64,000 nt of DNA, taken from Tepidamorphaceae bacterium. Lineage in GTDB: Bacteria > Pseudomonadota > Alphaproteobacteria > Rhizobiales > Tepidamorphaceae. The stretch is from the NCBI GenBank assembly GCA_028279445.1, contig JANQNT010000003.1, positions 1 to 64,000 on the forward strand. Direction: 5' to 3'. Positions within the stretch are counted from its first letter, which is position 1. Each line of letters begins with the position of its first letter. The translations under genes and the position numbers were made by a program. Below are positions 29,710 to 39,094 of the stretch, piece by piece. Below the pieces are notes generated by a model. The model was not told where the DNA came from. It made no database searches and saw only the letters and a list, made by a program, of their open reading frames with translations.

Positions 29710-29769
29710 ATGAGCGTTCCTGCTGGCTTTGCGTTGATTCTCCTGACGCTTTTTTTCCTGCTGGCCTAG
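29710..29769 (+). other. Possible 19-residue hydrophobic peptide
   Basis: ATG at 29710 to TAG at 29767-29769 encodes MSVPAGFALILLTLFFLLA, which would be a single membrane helix. The upstream frame is open for many codons without a start codon seen, so it could also be the end of a longer product. The ribosome site is weak. It lies 117 bases before the glycerate kinase ATG. Coding status is unproven. Confidence 0.25.
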
Positions 29770-29885
29770 CCGGTTCGGGCACTCGCCCGGTTCACGCCGG
29801 CCCATCCCATGCGCTAAGTTGCCGGTCAGCACAGCGGCACGTCGTTGCTGTGTGCCCGCCAAATGCATGTCCGTGACCTGCCGCC

Positions 29886-31136
29886 ATGGCTGATACCCCG
29901 ACACTCCTGCGCGCGATGTTCGATGCGGCCGTTTCGGCCGCACAGCCTGATCGCTGCGTGCCGGCGAATCTCCCGGACCCGCCCAGGGGCCGAACCATCG
30001 TCGTGGGTGCCGGCAAAGCATCGGCGGCGATGGCGAAGGCGTTCGAGGACGCCTGGACAGGGGAACTGTCCGGCCTGGTGGTGACGCGCTACGGGCACGC
30101 GGTGGCATGTGACGCCATCGAGATTGTCGAGGCCGCGCATCCGGTTCCCGACCAGAACGGTCTCGATGCCGCGCGGCGGATGATCGATACGGTTGGCGGG
30201 CTGAGCGAGGACGACCTCGTGGTGGCGCTGATTTCCGGCGGCGGCTCGGCCCTGCTGACCGCGCCGGCCGAAGGCATCAGCTTTGCCGACAAGCAGGCGG
30301 TCAATGCGGCGCTGCTGAAGTCGGGCGCGCCGATTGGCGCCATGAACTGCGTTCGCAAGCATCTCTCGGCAATCAAGGGAGGCCGCCTTGCGGTCGCCGC
30401 ATCACCGGCGCGTGTGCACACGATCCTGATTTCCGACGTGCCGGGCAACGATCCCGCCGAGATTGCTTCCGGCCCCACGGTGCCCGATCCGACCACCTCA
30501 CAGGAGGCGTTGGCGTTCCTGGAGCGATACGGCGTCGATGTGCCCGCCAGCGTACGAACATGGCTCGCCGATCCGCGATCGGAAACGCCGAAGCCCGGTG
30601 ACGTGGCGTTCGAGCACGGTGCGATGTGCATGGCCGCGGCGCCCGCCATGTCCATCGACGCAGCCGCGGCGGTGGCCCGTGACGCGGGCTTCACGCCGGT
30701 GCTGCTGGGCGACGCCATCGAGGGGGAGGCGCGCGAGGTGGGTGCCGAGCACGCGCGCCTGGCGCTTGAGAAGCGCGCAGCCGGCGAAGAACGCTTCGCA
30801 CTGATTTCCGGCGGCGAGACGACGGTAACGGTTCGCGGCAACGGGCGCGGCGGCCGCAACGCGGAGTATCTGCTGGGACACGCAATCGCACTGGCCGGCA
30901 TACCGGACATCCATGCGATTGCCTGCGATACCGACGGTATCGACGGTTCGGAGGACAATGCGGGCGCCTGGTGCGATGCGCAGACGCTTGCCCAGGTACA
31001 TGCCGCCGGCGGCGATCCGCAAACCTTTCTGGCCAACAACGACGCCTATGGTTGCTTTGAACTGGTCGACCGGCTGATCGTCACCGGGCCGACACTGACC
31101 AATGTCAACGATTTCCGTGCCACGCTGGTTGAGTAA
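29886..31136 (+). CDS. Glycerate 2-kinase (MOFRL/TtuD-GckA family)
   Basis: Phosphorylates glycerate to 2-phosphoglycerate. 416 residues. Typical motifs are VVGAGKASAAMAKA near residue 40, LISGGGSALL, GAMNCVRKHLSAIKGGRLA, SDVPGNDPAEIASGPT and the C-terminal MOFRL segment SGGETTVTVRGNGRGGRNAEYLL with DTDGIDGSEDNAGAW. It is followed by pyruvate kinase 37 bases later. This pairing resembles the ttuD-ttuE arrangement of tartrate and glycerate use, and the product would feed directly toward phosphoenolpyruvate and pyruvate. Confidence 0.93.
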   Translation: MADTPTLLRAMFDAAVSAAQPDRCVPANLPDPPRGRTIVVGAGKASAAMAKAFEDAWTGELSGLVVTRYGHAVACDAIEIVEAAHPVPDQNGLDAARRMIDTVGGLSEDDLVVALISGGGSALLTAPAEGISFADKQAVNAALLKSGAPIGAMNCVRKHLSAIKGGRLAVAASPARVHTILISDVPGNDPAEIASGPTVPDPTTSQEALAFLERYGVDVPASVRTWLADPRSETPKPGDVAFEHGAMCMAAAPAMSIDAAAAVARDAGFTPVLLGDAIEGEAREVGAEHARLALEKRAAGEERFALISGGETTVTVRGNGRGGRNAEYLLGHAIALAGIPDIHAIACDTDGIDGSEDNAGAWCDAQTLAQVHAAGGDPQTFLANNDAYGCFELVDRLIVTGPTLTNVNDFRATLVE

Positions 31137-31173
31137 ACTCCAGCGAACAACAACGAATAACAAGGAGAACGGC

Positions 31174-32595
31174 ATGCGGCGCACGCGCAAGGCCAAGATC
31201 GTTGCGACACTGGGGCCGGCGAGTTCCAGCCCGGACATGATCCGCCGGATGTTCGAGGCCGGCGTCGACGTGTTCCGGCTCAATTTCTCGCACGGAACCC
31301 AGCAGGACCATGCCGAGCGGCACGCCGCGATCCGCGCGCTGGAGCGCGAACTCGACCGGCCGATCGGCATATTGCAGGACCTGCAAGGCCCCAAAATCCG
31401 CCTCGGCACGCTCAAGGACGACGGCTTCGAGGTGGCCGCCGACGACACCGTGCGTTTTGTGCGCGAGGGCGAGGCCGGTGCAGCGAACGCCATTCCCCTG
31501 CCGCATGACGAGGTCTTCGCCGGCATCGCGCCCGGCCACGCCATGCTGATCGACGACGGCAAGGTACGCCTTGAGGTGAGCGGGCTCGGCGATGACTGGA
31601 TCGAGGCGCGGGTGGTGGTCGGCGGCGCGCTGTCGAACCGCAAGGGCGTCAACCTTCCCGACACGCTGCTGGAGCTGTCGCCGCTGACGGACAAGGACCG
31701 CGCCGATCTCGCCTACGGGCTGGAGCTCGGCGTCGATTTCGTCGCCATGTCTTTCGTGCAGCGGCCTTCCGACCTGATCGAGGGCCGTCAGCTTGTCGGT
31801 CCGGATGTCGGTATTTGCTCCAAGATCGAGAAGCCCAAGGCACTGGAGCACATCGCCGACATCGTGGCGCTGTCGGATTCGGTGATGGTGGCGCGCGGCG
31901 ATCTCGGCGTCGAGATTCCGCCCGAACAGGTGCCGGGCCGCCAGAAGCAGATCGTGCGGGCCTGCCGGCGGGCCGGCAAGCCGGTGATCATCGCCACACA
32001 GATGCTCGATTCCATGGTCGCGGTGCCCGCACCGACCCGCGCGGAGGCTTCCGATGTGGCGACCGCGATCTATGACGGCGCCGACGCGGTCATGCTGTCG
32101 GCGGAATCGGCATCCGGTGACTATCCCGCCGAGGCGGTCGCGATGATGGACCGCATTATCCAGTCCACGGAAGAAGATGAGGGCTATCGCGCCATCGTCG
32201 ATGCGACGGAGCTGGCGGTGGAAGAAAGCGTCGAGCACGCGATTGCCGCCGCCGCCGCGCTGGTCGCCGATACCATCGCGGCCAAGGCGATTGTCGCCTT
32301 CACCTCAAGCGGCACGACGGCGCTGCGCGTCGCGCGGGAACGTCCCGATGTCGCCATCATCGCCTCGACGCCCGAAGCGGGTGTGGCCCGGCGCATGGCT
32401 CTGGTGTGGGGCGCGCATGCGGTGCGCTCCGCCGACGTCGCCAGCTATGACGAGATGGTGGCGGAGGCCATTCGGCACGCCCGCGTGCAGGGCTTCGCGG
32501 AAGCCGGCGAGCAGATCGCGATCGTTTCGGGCGTGCCCTTCGGCTCGCCCGGATCGACCAACAATCTCAGGGTGGCGACGCTGCCGCGCGAGTAG
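31174..32595 (+). CDS. pyk: Pyruvate kinase
   Basis: Converts phosphoenolpyruvate and ADP to pyruvate and ATP. 473 residues. Motifs are KIVATLGPASS at the start, FRLNFSHGT, LQDLQGPKIRLG, LTDKDRADLAYGLELGVDFVAMSFVQ, the catalytic lysine in CSKIEKPKALEH, VARGDLGVEIP and VIIATQMLDSM. The ATG at 31174 follows AAGGAG, a strong site. It probably shares a transcript with the glycerate kinase. Confidence 0.97.
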   Translation: MRRTRKAKIVATLGPASSSPDMIRRMFEAGVDVFRLNFSHGTQQDHAERHAAIRALERELDRPIGILQDLQGPKIRLGTLKDDGFEVAADDTVRFVREGEAGAANAIPLPHDEVFAGIAPGHAMLIDDGKVRLEVSGLGDDWIEARVVVGGALSNRKGVNLPDTLLELSPLTDKDRADLAYGLELGVDFVAMSFVQRPSDLIEGRQLVGPDVGICSKIEKPKALEHIADIVALSDSVMVARGDLGVEIPPEQVPGRQKQIVRACRRAGKPVIIATQMLDSMVAVPAPTRAEASDVATAIYDGADAVMLSAESASGDYPAEAVAMMDRIIQSTEEDEGYRAIVDATELAVEESVEHAIAAAAALVADTIAAKAIVAFTSSGTTALRVARERPDVAIIASTPEAGVARRMALVWGAHAVRSADVASYDEMVAEAIRHARVQGFAEAGEQIAIVSGVPFGSPGSTNNLRVATLPRE

Positions 32596-32613
32596 GGCGC
32601 AGGCACCACGAAA

Positions 32614-32649
32614 AAGGCCCGGCCGCTTTGCGCAGCCGGGCCTTCGTCA
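32614..32649. terminator. Terminator between convergent pyk and glnA
   Basis: AAGGCCCGGC (32614-32623) pairs perfectly with GCCGGGCCTT (32635-32644). On the minus strand five T follow, suiting glnA. On the plus strand only a short TT follows, so it is weaker for pyk. Confidence 0.8.
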
Positions 32650-32667
32650 TTGTCGCTGAGGTCTGGG

Positions 32668-34074
32668 TCAGACCGAGTAGTACATGTCGAACTCGACGGG
32701 GTGCGGCGTCATCTCGAAACGCTCCACCTCTTCCATCTTCAGTTCGATGTAGGCGGCGATCTGGTCGGCATCGAAGACGCCACCGGCGGTCAGGAAGGCG
32801 CTGTCGGCCTCCAGGGCCTCGATTGCCTCGCGCAGGGAGCCGCAGACGGTCGGGATGTCCTTGAGCTCTTCCGGTGGCAGGTCGTAGAGGTCCTTGTCCA
32901 TGGCATCGCCCGGATGGATCTTGTTCTGGATGCCGTCGAGACCGGCCATGAGCTGCGCGGCGAAGCACAGGTAGGGGTTGGCCGACGGATCGGGAAAGCG
33001 CACCTCGACGCGCTTGGCATTGGCCGAAGGCGTGTACGGGATGCGGCAGGAGGCGGAACGGTTGCGCGCCGAATAGGCCCGCAGCACCGGTGCCTCGTAC
33101 CCCGGAACCAGACGCTTGTAGGAGTTGGTCGACGGGTTGGTGAAGGCATTCAGTGCCTGGGCATGCTTGAGCACGCCGCCGATGTAGAACAGGCAGGCCT
33201 CCGACAGGTCGGCATACTGGTTGCCGGCCATCACGTTGTTGCCTTCCTTCCAGATCGACTGGTGGCAGTGCATGCCGGTGCCGTTGTCGCCGTAGACGGG
33301 CTTGGGCATGAAGGTCGACGTCTTGCCGTAGGAATGCGCCACCTGGTGCACGACGTACTTGTAGATCTGCATCTTGTCGGCAACGCGGGTCAGCGTGTCG
33401 AACTTGAGACCAAGTTCATGCTGAGCGGCGCCCACCTCGTGGTGGTGCTTTTCCACCGTCACGCCCATGTCGGTCATCACCGAGAGCATTTCCGAGCGCA
33501 TGTCCTGGCAGCTATCGATCGGCGGCACCGGGAAGTAGCCACCCTTGGTGCGCGGCCGGTGGGCCAGGTTACCGGTTTCGTACTCGGACCCCATGTTGGA
33601 GGGCAGTTCGGTCGAGTCGAGGATGAAGCCGGTGTTGTAGGGATCGACCGAGAAGCGCACGTCGTCGAAGACGAAGAACTCGGCTTCCGGACCGAAATAG
33701 ACGGTGTCGCCGATGCCGGTCTGCTTCAGGTAGGCCTCCGCTTTCAGCGCCGTGGAGCGCGGATCGCGGGAATAGGCCTCACCGGTGCCCGGCTCCAGGA
33801 TGTCGCAGAAGATCGCCATCGTGGACTGAGCGAAGAACGGGTCCATATGCGCCGTCTCGGTGTCCGGCATCAGCGTCATGTCGGACTCGTTGATGGCCTT
33901 CCAGCCGGCGATCGACGACCCGTCGAACATGATGCCGTCGGCAAACACGTCCTCGTTGACCTCGCCGACATCCAGCGTGACGTGCTGCAGCTTGCCGCGC
34001 GGATCGGTGAACCGCAGGTCGACAAACTTCACGTCGTTGTCTTTCATCATCCCCATTACGTCTTTGGCGGACAT
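32668..34074 (-). CDS. glnA: Glutamine synthetase type I
   Basis: Assimilates ammonium into glutamine. 468 residues. Motifs are FDGSSIAGW, the metal site [13 protein letters not shown] and [31 protein letters not shown] and [12 protein letters not shown]. The adenylylation tyrosine falls exactly at Tyr397 in [11 protein letters not shown], so it is likely controlled by GlnE. The ATG at 34074 opens [12 protein letters not shown] and follows AAGGGG. It lies 127 bases after glnB on the same strand, forming the usual glnBA operon. Confidence 0.98.
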   Translation of the reverse strand: MSAKDVMGMMKDNDVKFVDLRFTDPRGKLQHVTLDVGEVNEDVFADGIMFDGSSIAGWKAINESDMTLMPDTETAHMDPFFAQSTMAIFCDILEPGTGEAYSRDPRSTALKAEAYLKQTGIGDTVYFGPEAEFFVFDDVRFSVDPYNTGFILDSTELPSNMGSEYETGNLAHRPRTKGGYFPVPPIDSCQDMRSEMLSVMTDMGVTVEKHHHEVGAAQHELGLKFDTLTRVADKMQIYKYVVHQVAHSYGKTSTFMPKPVYGDNGTGMHCHQSIWKEGNNVMAGNQYADLSEACLFYIGGVLKHAQALNAFTNPSTNSYKRLVPGYEAPVLRAYSARNRSASCRIPYTPSANAKRVEVRFPDPSANPYLCFAAQLMAGLDGIQNKIHPGDAMDKDLYDLPPEELKDIPTVCGSLREAIEALEADSAFLTAGGVFDADQIAAYIELKMEEVERFEMTPHPVEFDMYYSV

Positions 34075-34201
34075 GTTTGAGCACCCCTTGTCTTTCGTGA
34101 TGGCCCCGTCTCGGCGTCCATGCCGGTGGGATCTGGTTGGGCCGCGACCGGATGGCGGCGGCTGGGATCGGTTGACTTGAAGACCGCGACCGGGTCGCGG
34201 T

Positions 34202-34600
<399 letters not shown>

Positions 34601-34602
34601 CT

Positions 34603-34618
34603 AGCAGGCATTGTGCCA
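34603..34618 (-). promoter_or_regulatory. Sigma-54 promoter of glnB-glnA
   Basis: Read on the minus strand: TGGCACAATGCCTGCT. The invariant GG (-24) and GC (-12) are separated by ten bases, the required spacing. Transcription would begin near 34592, about 50 bases before glnB. Use of RpoN for glnBA is established in many alphaproteobacteria. Confidence 0.75.
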
Positions 34619-34702
34619 AGTCTTCGCATCCGCAAAATACGGATTGATTCCAGTGTCTTGTCGCTTGGTCGGGGCGGTGCGCGTGGTTGCGGCGGCGGAC
34701 AA

Positions 34703-34721
34703 TTGCATAAAAAGGCAGCAA
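34703..34721. promoter_or_regulatory. Putative NtrC binding site
   Basis: TTGC-N11-GCAA (TTGCATAAAAAGGCAGCAA), 19 bases, resembles the TTGCACY-N5-GGTGCAA NtrC consensus with an A-rich centre. Its centre lies about 120 bases upstream of the predicted sigma-54 start, the normal enhancer distance. Confidence 0.5.
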
Positions 34722-34867
34722 TCGCCTTATTTTTCGGCAGCGCCGGAATTCGGCTATCCGATCCAGCGCAATGCGCCCGTACCACGTTGCGTATCGGCGG
34801 ACCTGGCGCAACAATCGAAAGCGGCAGGGCAGCCGGTGCGTCCGGTCGACAGGGGCTATCAGGGTTC

Positions 34868-36355
34868 ATGGATAAGCGTTCGGCGTACGCGCTGCTGACC
34901 ACCGAGGAAATGGGCCGGGCGGACGCGGCGACGATTGCCGGTGGCGTGCCGGGGATCGACCTCATGGAAGCCGCGGGACGCGGCGTGGCCGAACACGCCC
35001 GGCGTGCCTTTCCGGATGCCGGGAGCTGCCTGGTGCTGGCCGGCCCCGGCAACAACGGCGGGGACGGCTTCGTCGCGGCGCGGCATCTCGCACAGATGGG
35101 CCTCGACGTATCGCTGGCCTGTCTGGTGCCCGCCGAAAAGCTGTCCGGCGATGCGGCCTGGGCGGCGGGCACTTGGGAAGGGGGTATCGCCACCTTCGGC
35201 GAAGCCACCCCTGAGGACGCCGACATCGTCATCGACGCGGTGTTCGGCGCCGGTTTGACGCGCCCAATCGATGGACCCGTACGCGACCTGCTTGAGCGGG
35301 CCAACGCGGCGACGAACGTGGTCGCGGTGGATGTGCCATCCGGCGTGGATGGCAGCACCGGCGCGGTGCTGGGCTATGCGCCACAGGCGGCGCTCACGGT
35401 CACCTTCTTCCGCAAGAAACCGGCGCACTGTCTTTATCCGGGCCGAGGGCTGATGGGCGAGGTCGCCGTCATCGACATCGGCATCCCCGAAACCGTTCTC
35501 GACGATATCGCGCCGGCCTGCTGGGAGAACGGTGCAGGTATGTGGCGCGACGCCTGGCCTGCGATGGACCCGCTCGCGCACAAGTATGCGCGCGGCCATG
35601 TGGGCGTCCTCAGCGGTGGCGTTGCGCGTACCGGCGCGGCGCGGCTTGCGGCAATGGCAGCGCTGCGGACCGGCGCGGGGCTCGTCTCGGTGCTGTCGCC
35701 AGGCGAGGCGGTTGCGGAAAACGCCACCCAACTCACAGCCGTGATGGTCAAGCCCATCACCGAAGATCCCCGTGACATCGCCCGGGCAGCGACGCAATTC
35801 CGGTTGAACACCTTGCTCGCCGGACCGGGCATGGGCACCGACGATAAGGCAGCCGCGCGGCTTGCGGCGCTGGTCGATGCCGCCTCGGCGCAGCGTCTGG
35901 TGCTCGATGCCGATGCGCTCACGGTGGTCGGCCGTGATCCGGACCGCTGGTTTGCGGCTTTTCCCCCCGACACGATCCTGACGCCGCACGCGGGCGAATT
36001 CGCCCGCGTGTTCGGCGATATCGACGAGGCTTCGAAACTCGCGCGCACGCGCCGGGCGGCGGACCGCGCCGGGGCGGTGGTGCTGCTGAAAGGTCCCGAT
36101 ACGGTGATCGCCGCGCCGGATGGACGCGCGGTGATCAACACCGACGCGCCGGCAACCCTGGCGACGGCCGGGTCCGGCGACGTGCTGGCGGGGATTGCCG
36201 CCGGGCTGCTGGCGCGCGGCATGGCGCCATTCGAGGCAGCTTGCGCGGCGACCGGTCTGCACGCGGTCGCCGCCCGCGCCTTCGGCCCCGGACTGATCGC
36301 CGAGGATTTGCCCGCCATGCTGCCGCAGGTGCTGGCGTCGCTGGACCTTTTCTGA
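34868..36355 (+). CDS. nnr: Bifunctional NAD(P)H-hydrate epimerase / ADP-dependent dehydratase
   Basis: Repairs hydrated NADH and NADPH. 495 residues with two domains. The YjeF_N epimerase (about residues 1-215) has VLAGPGNNGGDGFVAARHL and VDVPSGVDGSTG. The YjeF_C carbohydrate-kinase-like dehydratase (about 225-490) has LLAGPGMGTD, LVLDADAL, LTPHAGEFARVFG and NTDAPATLATAGSGDVLAGI. The ATG at 34868 fits the fold; ribosome site AGGG is weak and the frame is open upstream. It is divergent from glnB. Confidence 0.95.
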   Translation: MDKRSAYALLTTEEMGRADAATIAGGVPGIDLMEAAGRGVAEHARRAFPDAGSCLVLAGPGNNGGDGFVAARHLAQMGLDVSLACLVPAEKLSGDAAWAAGTWEGGIATFGEATPEDADIVIDAVFGAGLTRPIDGPVRDLLERANAATNVVAVDVPSGVDGSTGAVLGYAPQAALTVTFFRKKPAHCLYPGRGLMGEVAVIDIGIPETVLDDIAPACWENGAGMWRDAWPAMDPLAHKYARGHVGVLSGGVARTGAARLAAMAALRTGAGLVSVLSPGEAVAENATQLTAVMVKPITEDPRDIARAATQFRLNTLLAGPGMGTDDKAAARLAALVDAASAQRLVLDADALTVVGRDPDRWFAAFPPDTILTPHAGEFARVFGDIDEASKLARTRRAADRAGAVVLLKGPDTVIAAPDGRAVINTDAPATLATAGSGDVLAGIAAGLLARGMAPFEAACAATGLHAVAARAFGPGLIAEDLPAMLPQVLASLDLF

Positions 36356-36383
36356 GGCCGGCGATATAAGCCGCCAGCGAGCC

Positions 36384-36468
36384 GCGGGCGTGGTGGAATT
36401 GGTAGACACGCGAGATTTAGGTTCTCGTGCCGAAAGGTGTGGGGGTTCAAGTCCCTCCGCCCGCACCA
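36384..36468 (+). tRNA. tRNA-Leu (anticodon UAG)
   Basis: Class II tRNA of 85 bases with a long variable arm. The acceptor stem GCGGGCG pairs with CGCCCGC, the anticodon loop TTTAGGT gives UAG (codon CUA and others by wobble), and the 3' CCA is encoded. It precedes tig by 94 bases. Confidence 0.96.
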
Positions 36469-36562
36469 CACAGCCGAAAGGCGACCGCTATTGCGCCGCC
36501 GATAATGCCAAACGCACTGGCCGCACCGACCAGAAAAACGTCACGAAAGATACCTGGACGCC

Positions 36563-38002
36563 ATGCAGATCACCGAGACCGTTTCCGACGGGTTGAAGCG
36601 CGAGCTGAAGATCGTCATCCCCGCGACCGACCTCGACGGAAAGCTATCCGAGAAACTCGAAACCCTGCGCCATCAGGCGCGCATCAAGGGCTTCCGGCCG
36701 GGCAAGGTGCCGGCTGCCCATCTGCGCAAGGTCTATGGCCGCTCGGTGATGGCCGACATCATCCAGGAGACGGTACAGGAGTCGAGCCAGAAGGCGGTCG
36801 AGGAGCGCGGCGAAAAGCCGGCGCTGAAACCCACCGTGATGTTCACCGAGGACAAGGACGAGGTCGAGGCGGTGATCGCCGGCAAGGCCGATCTCGCCTA
36901 CACGATGGAATTCGAGGTGCTGCCCGAGATCAAGGTGCCGGACCTGAAGGAACTGAAGATCGAACGGCGCATGGCCGAGGTCGGCGACCCGGACGTGGAC
37001 GAGGCGCTGGAGCGCATCGCCGAGCAGAACAAGCCCTACGAACCGCGCAAGGATGGCGACAAGGCCAAGGACGGCGACCGCGTCACCATGGACTATGTGG
37101 GCATGCTCGATGGCCGCCCCTTTGATGGCGGCGCGGAGGAAGGCTCGCAGCTCGTGCTCGGCTCGGGGAGCTTCATCCCCGGTTTCGAGGACCAGTTGAT
37201 CGGTGCCAAGGCCGGCGACGCGCTCAAGGTGAAGGTGACCTTCCCGGAGAACTATCAGGCGGCCTTCCTGGCCGGCAAGGACGTGGAGTTCGATGTCACC
37301 GTGCACGAGGTGGCCGCGCCGGCGGAGGCCAAACTCGACGATGCCTTCGCCGAGTCCCTCGGCGTGGAATCCATCGACAAGCTCAAGGAGGCGCTGCGCG
37401 AGCGCCTTGGCCAGGAGCTCAACCAGCGCACCCGCGACCTGATGAAGCGCCAACTGCTCGATACGCTGGACGAACAGGCGTCGTTCGAGCTGCCGGCCGG
37501 GCTCGTCGATCGTGAATTCGAGTCGATCTGGCGCCAGGTGACCGACGACCTGGAGCGCAGCGGGCGCAGCTTCGAGGACGAGGACACCACCGAGGACGAT
37601 GCAAGGGCCGAGTATCGCGGACTGGCGGAGCGGCGCGTCAAGCTGGGCCTGCTGCTGGCCGAGGTCGGCCAGGAGGCGAAGGTCGAGGTCAGCGATGAAG
37701 AGATGCAGCGCGCGCTGATCGAGCGGGTACGCCAGTATCCGGGCCAGGAACAGCAGGTGTGGGAGTTCTTCCAGAAGACGCCCGAGGCGATGAACGAAAT
37801 CCGCGCTCCGCTGTTCGAGGACAAGGTCGTCGACTACGTGTTCGAGCGCGCCACCATCAGCGACAAGACCGTGACCCGCGACGAGCTGTTCGCCGACGAG
37901 GACGATTCTGGTGATAAGAAGCCGGCGGGCAAGAAAAAGTCGCCCGCCAAGAAGAAGGCACCGGCCAAGAAAAAGGCAGCCGCCAAGGACGCTTCGGAGT
38001 AA
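36563..38002 (+). CDS. tig: Trigger factor
   Basis: Ribosome-bound chaperone and peptidyl-prolyl isomerase. 479 residues. The ribosome-docking signature is GFRPGKVPAAHLRKVYG near residue 44; the FKBP-type domain lies about 165-245 (GDRVTMDYVGMLDGRPFDGG). The C-terminal helical arms run to about 430. The last 40 residues are a Lys/Ala/Pro-rich tail (AGKKKSPAKKK repeats). The ATG at 36563 gives MQITETVSDG. It precedes clpP by 260 bases, in the classic tig-clpP-clpX-lon order. Confidence 0.97.
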   Translation: MQITETVSDGLKRELKIVIPATDLDGKLSEKLETLRHQARIKGFRPGKVPAAHLRKVYGRSVMADIIQETVQESSQKAVEERGEKPALKPTVMFTEDKDEVEAVIAGKADLAYTMEFEVLPEIKVPDLKELKIERRMAEVGDPDVDEALERIAEQNKPYEPRKDGDKAKDGDRVTMDYVGMLDGRPFDGGAEEGSQLVLGSGSFIPGFEDQLIGAKAGDALKVKVTFPENYQAAFLAGKDVEFDVTVHEVAAPAEAKLDDAFAESLGVESIDKLKEALRERLGQELNQRTRDLMKRQLLDTLDEQASFELPAGLVDREFESIWRQVTDDLERSGRSFEDEDTTEDDARAEYRGLAERRVKLGLLLAEVGQEAKVEVSDEEMQRALIERVRQYPGQEQQVWEFFQKTPEAMNEIRAPLFEDKVVDYVFERATISDKTVTRDELFADEDDSGDKKPAGKKKSPAKKKAPAKKKAAAKDASE

Positions 38003-38262
38003 GCAGCACCTGACCCAACGGCACCTGGCGGCTCCGGACCGGCGTCCCCATATCCGCCCTCCGCCTGCCATGCAGCGTCGCTATGGCTGCGTCAACGCGA
38101 ATCGCATTTGATTGCGCGTTGGGAGGAGCCATACAGGTCAGGACCGGTGGACGGTAACGCACGCAAGCGGGTCCGGACATGACCTGCCGGATGGCTGTTC
38201 GCACTGGTGTCTGAACATCCGGGCTGCTCCGCCCGCAGGAAACGAACTGGAACCGCACGACG

Positions 38263-38904
38263 ATGACCGACCCGGCCGAATACTACATGAACACGCTCGT
38301 CCCCATGGTGGTCGAGCAGACGTCGCGCGGCGAGCGCGCGTTCGACATCTATTCGCGGCTGCTCAAGGAGCGCATCGTCTTCGTGACGGGCCCGGTGGAG
38401 GACCATATGTCCTCGCTGTTCGTGGCCCAGCTCCTGTTCCTGGAATCGGAGAACCCGAAGAAGGAAATCTCCATCTACATCAATTCGCCCGGCGGTATCG
38501 TCACCTCGGGGCTTGCGATGTACGACACGATGCAGTTCATCCGCCCGCCGGTTCAGACGCTGTGCGTCGGCCAGGCCGCGTCGATGGGCTCGCTGCTGCT
38601 GGCGGCCGGCGAGAAGGGCATGCGCGCGGCGCTGCCCAATTCGCGCATCATGGTGCATCAGCCCTCCGGTGGCTTCCAGGGTCAGGCCTCCGACATCGAG
38701 CGCCACGCCCAGGACATCATCAAGCTGAAACGTCGGCTCAACGAAATCTATGTCGCCCATACCGGCAAGGACTACGACCTGATCGAGACGACGCTGGATC
38801 GCGACCATTTCATGACCGCCGACGAAGCCAAGGATTTCGGTCTGATCGACACCGTCGTCACGGAGCGCCCGGAGCCGGCGGATGGAGAGCAGAAAAAGGA
38901 CTGA
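38263..38904 (+). CDS. clpP: ATP-dependent Clp protease proteolytic subunit
   Basis: Serine protease barrel that degrades proteins delivered by ClpX or ClpA. 213 residues. The catalytic triad is Ser107 (GQAASMGS), His132 (MVHQPSGG) and Asp181 (LDRDHFM), with the same spacings as E. coli. NSPGG is the oxyanion region. The protein ends in a short Gln/Lys tail. It lies 190 bases before clpX, so clpX may have its own promoter. Confidence 0.98.
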   Translation: MTDPAEYYMNTLVPMVVEQTSRGERAFDIYSRLLKERIVFVTGPVEDHMSSLFVAQLLFLESENPKKEISIYINSPGGIVTSGLAMYDTMQFIRPPVQTLCVGQAASMGSLLLAAGEKGMRAALPNSRIMVHQPSGGFQGQASDIERHAQDIIKLKRRLNEIYVAHTGKDYDLIETTLDRDHFMTADEAKDFGLIDTVVTERPEPADGEQKKD

Positions 38905-39094
38905 TATCGGTGTGATCGGACGTGATTGGCGGACACCTGCGACGCTGGGTCATTAATCCTATCTTGATCTTCGCCGCTCTAGCATGATTGGATTCCGCGA
39001 AGATCGCCGTATTGTCGGCAAATCGCCGGCGCGACCCGAAGCGTACATGGCCTGAGGGAGGCCATCCGGGCCCGCGCAGATCGGAGAAACCACT

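Larger units (their letters stand above)
29218..29885. other. Long gap between divergent parE and glycerate kinase
   Basis: 668 bases with no convincing gene. It contains a minus-strand terminator at 29370-29402, an inverted repeat TGTCAC-CGGC-GTGACA at 29557-29572, and a 19-codon hydrophobic reading frame at 29710-29769. This is far larger than the other gaps here, and it is the window's best place for an unannotated RNA. Confidence 0.6.
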
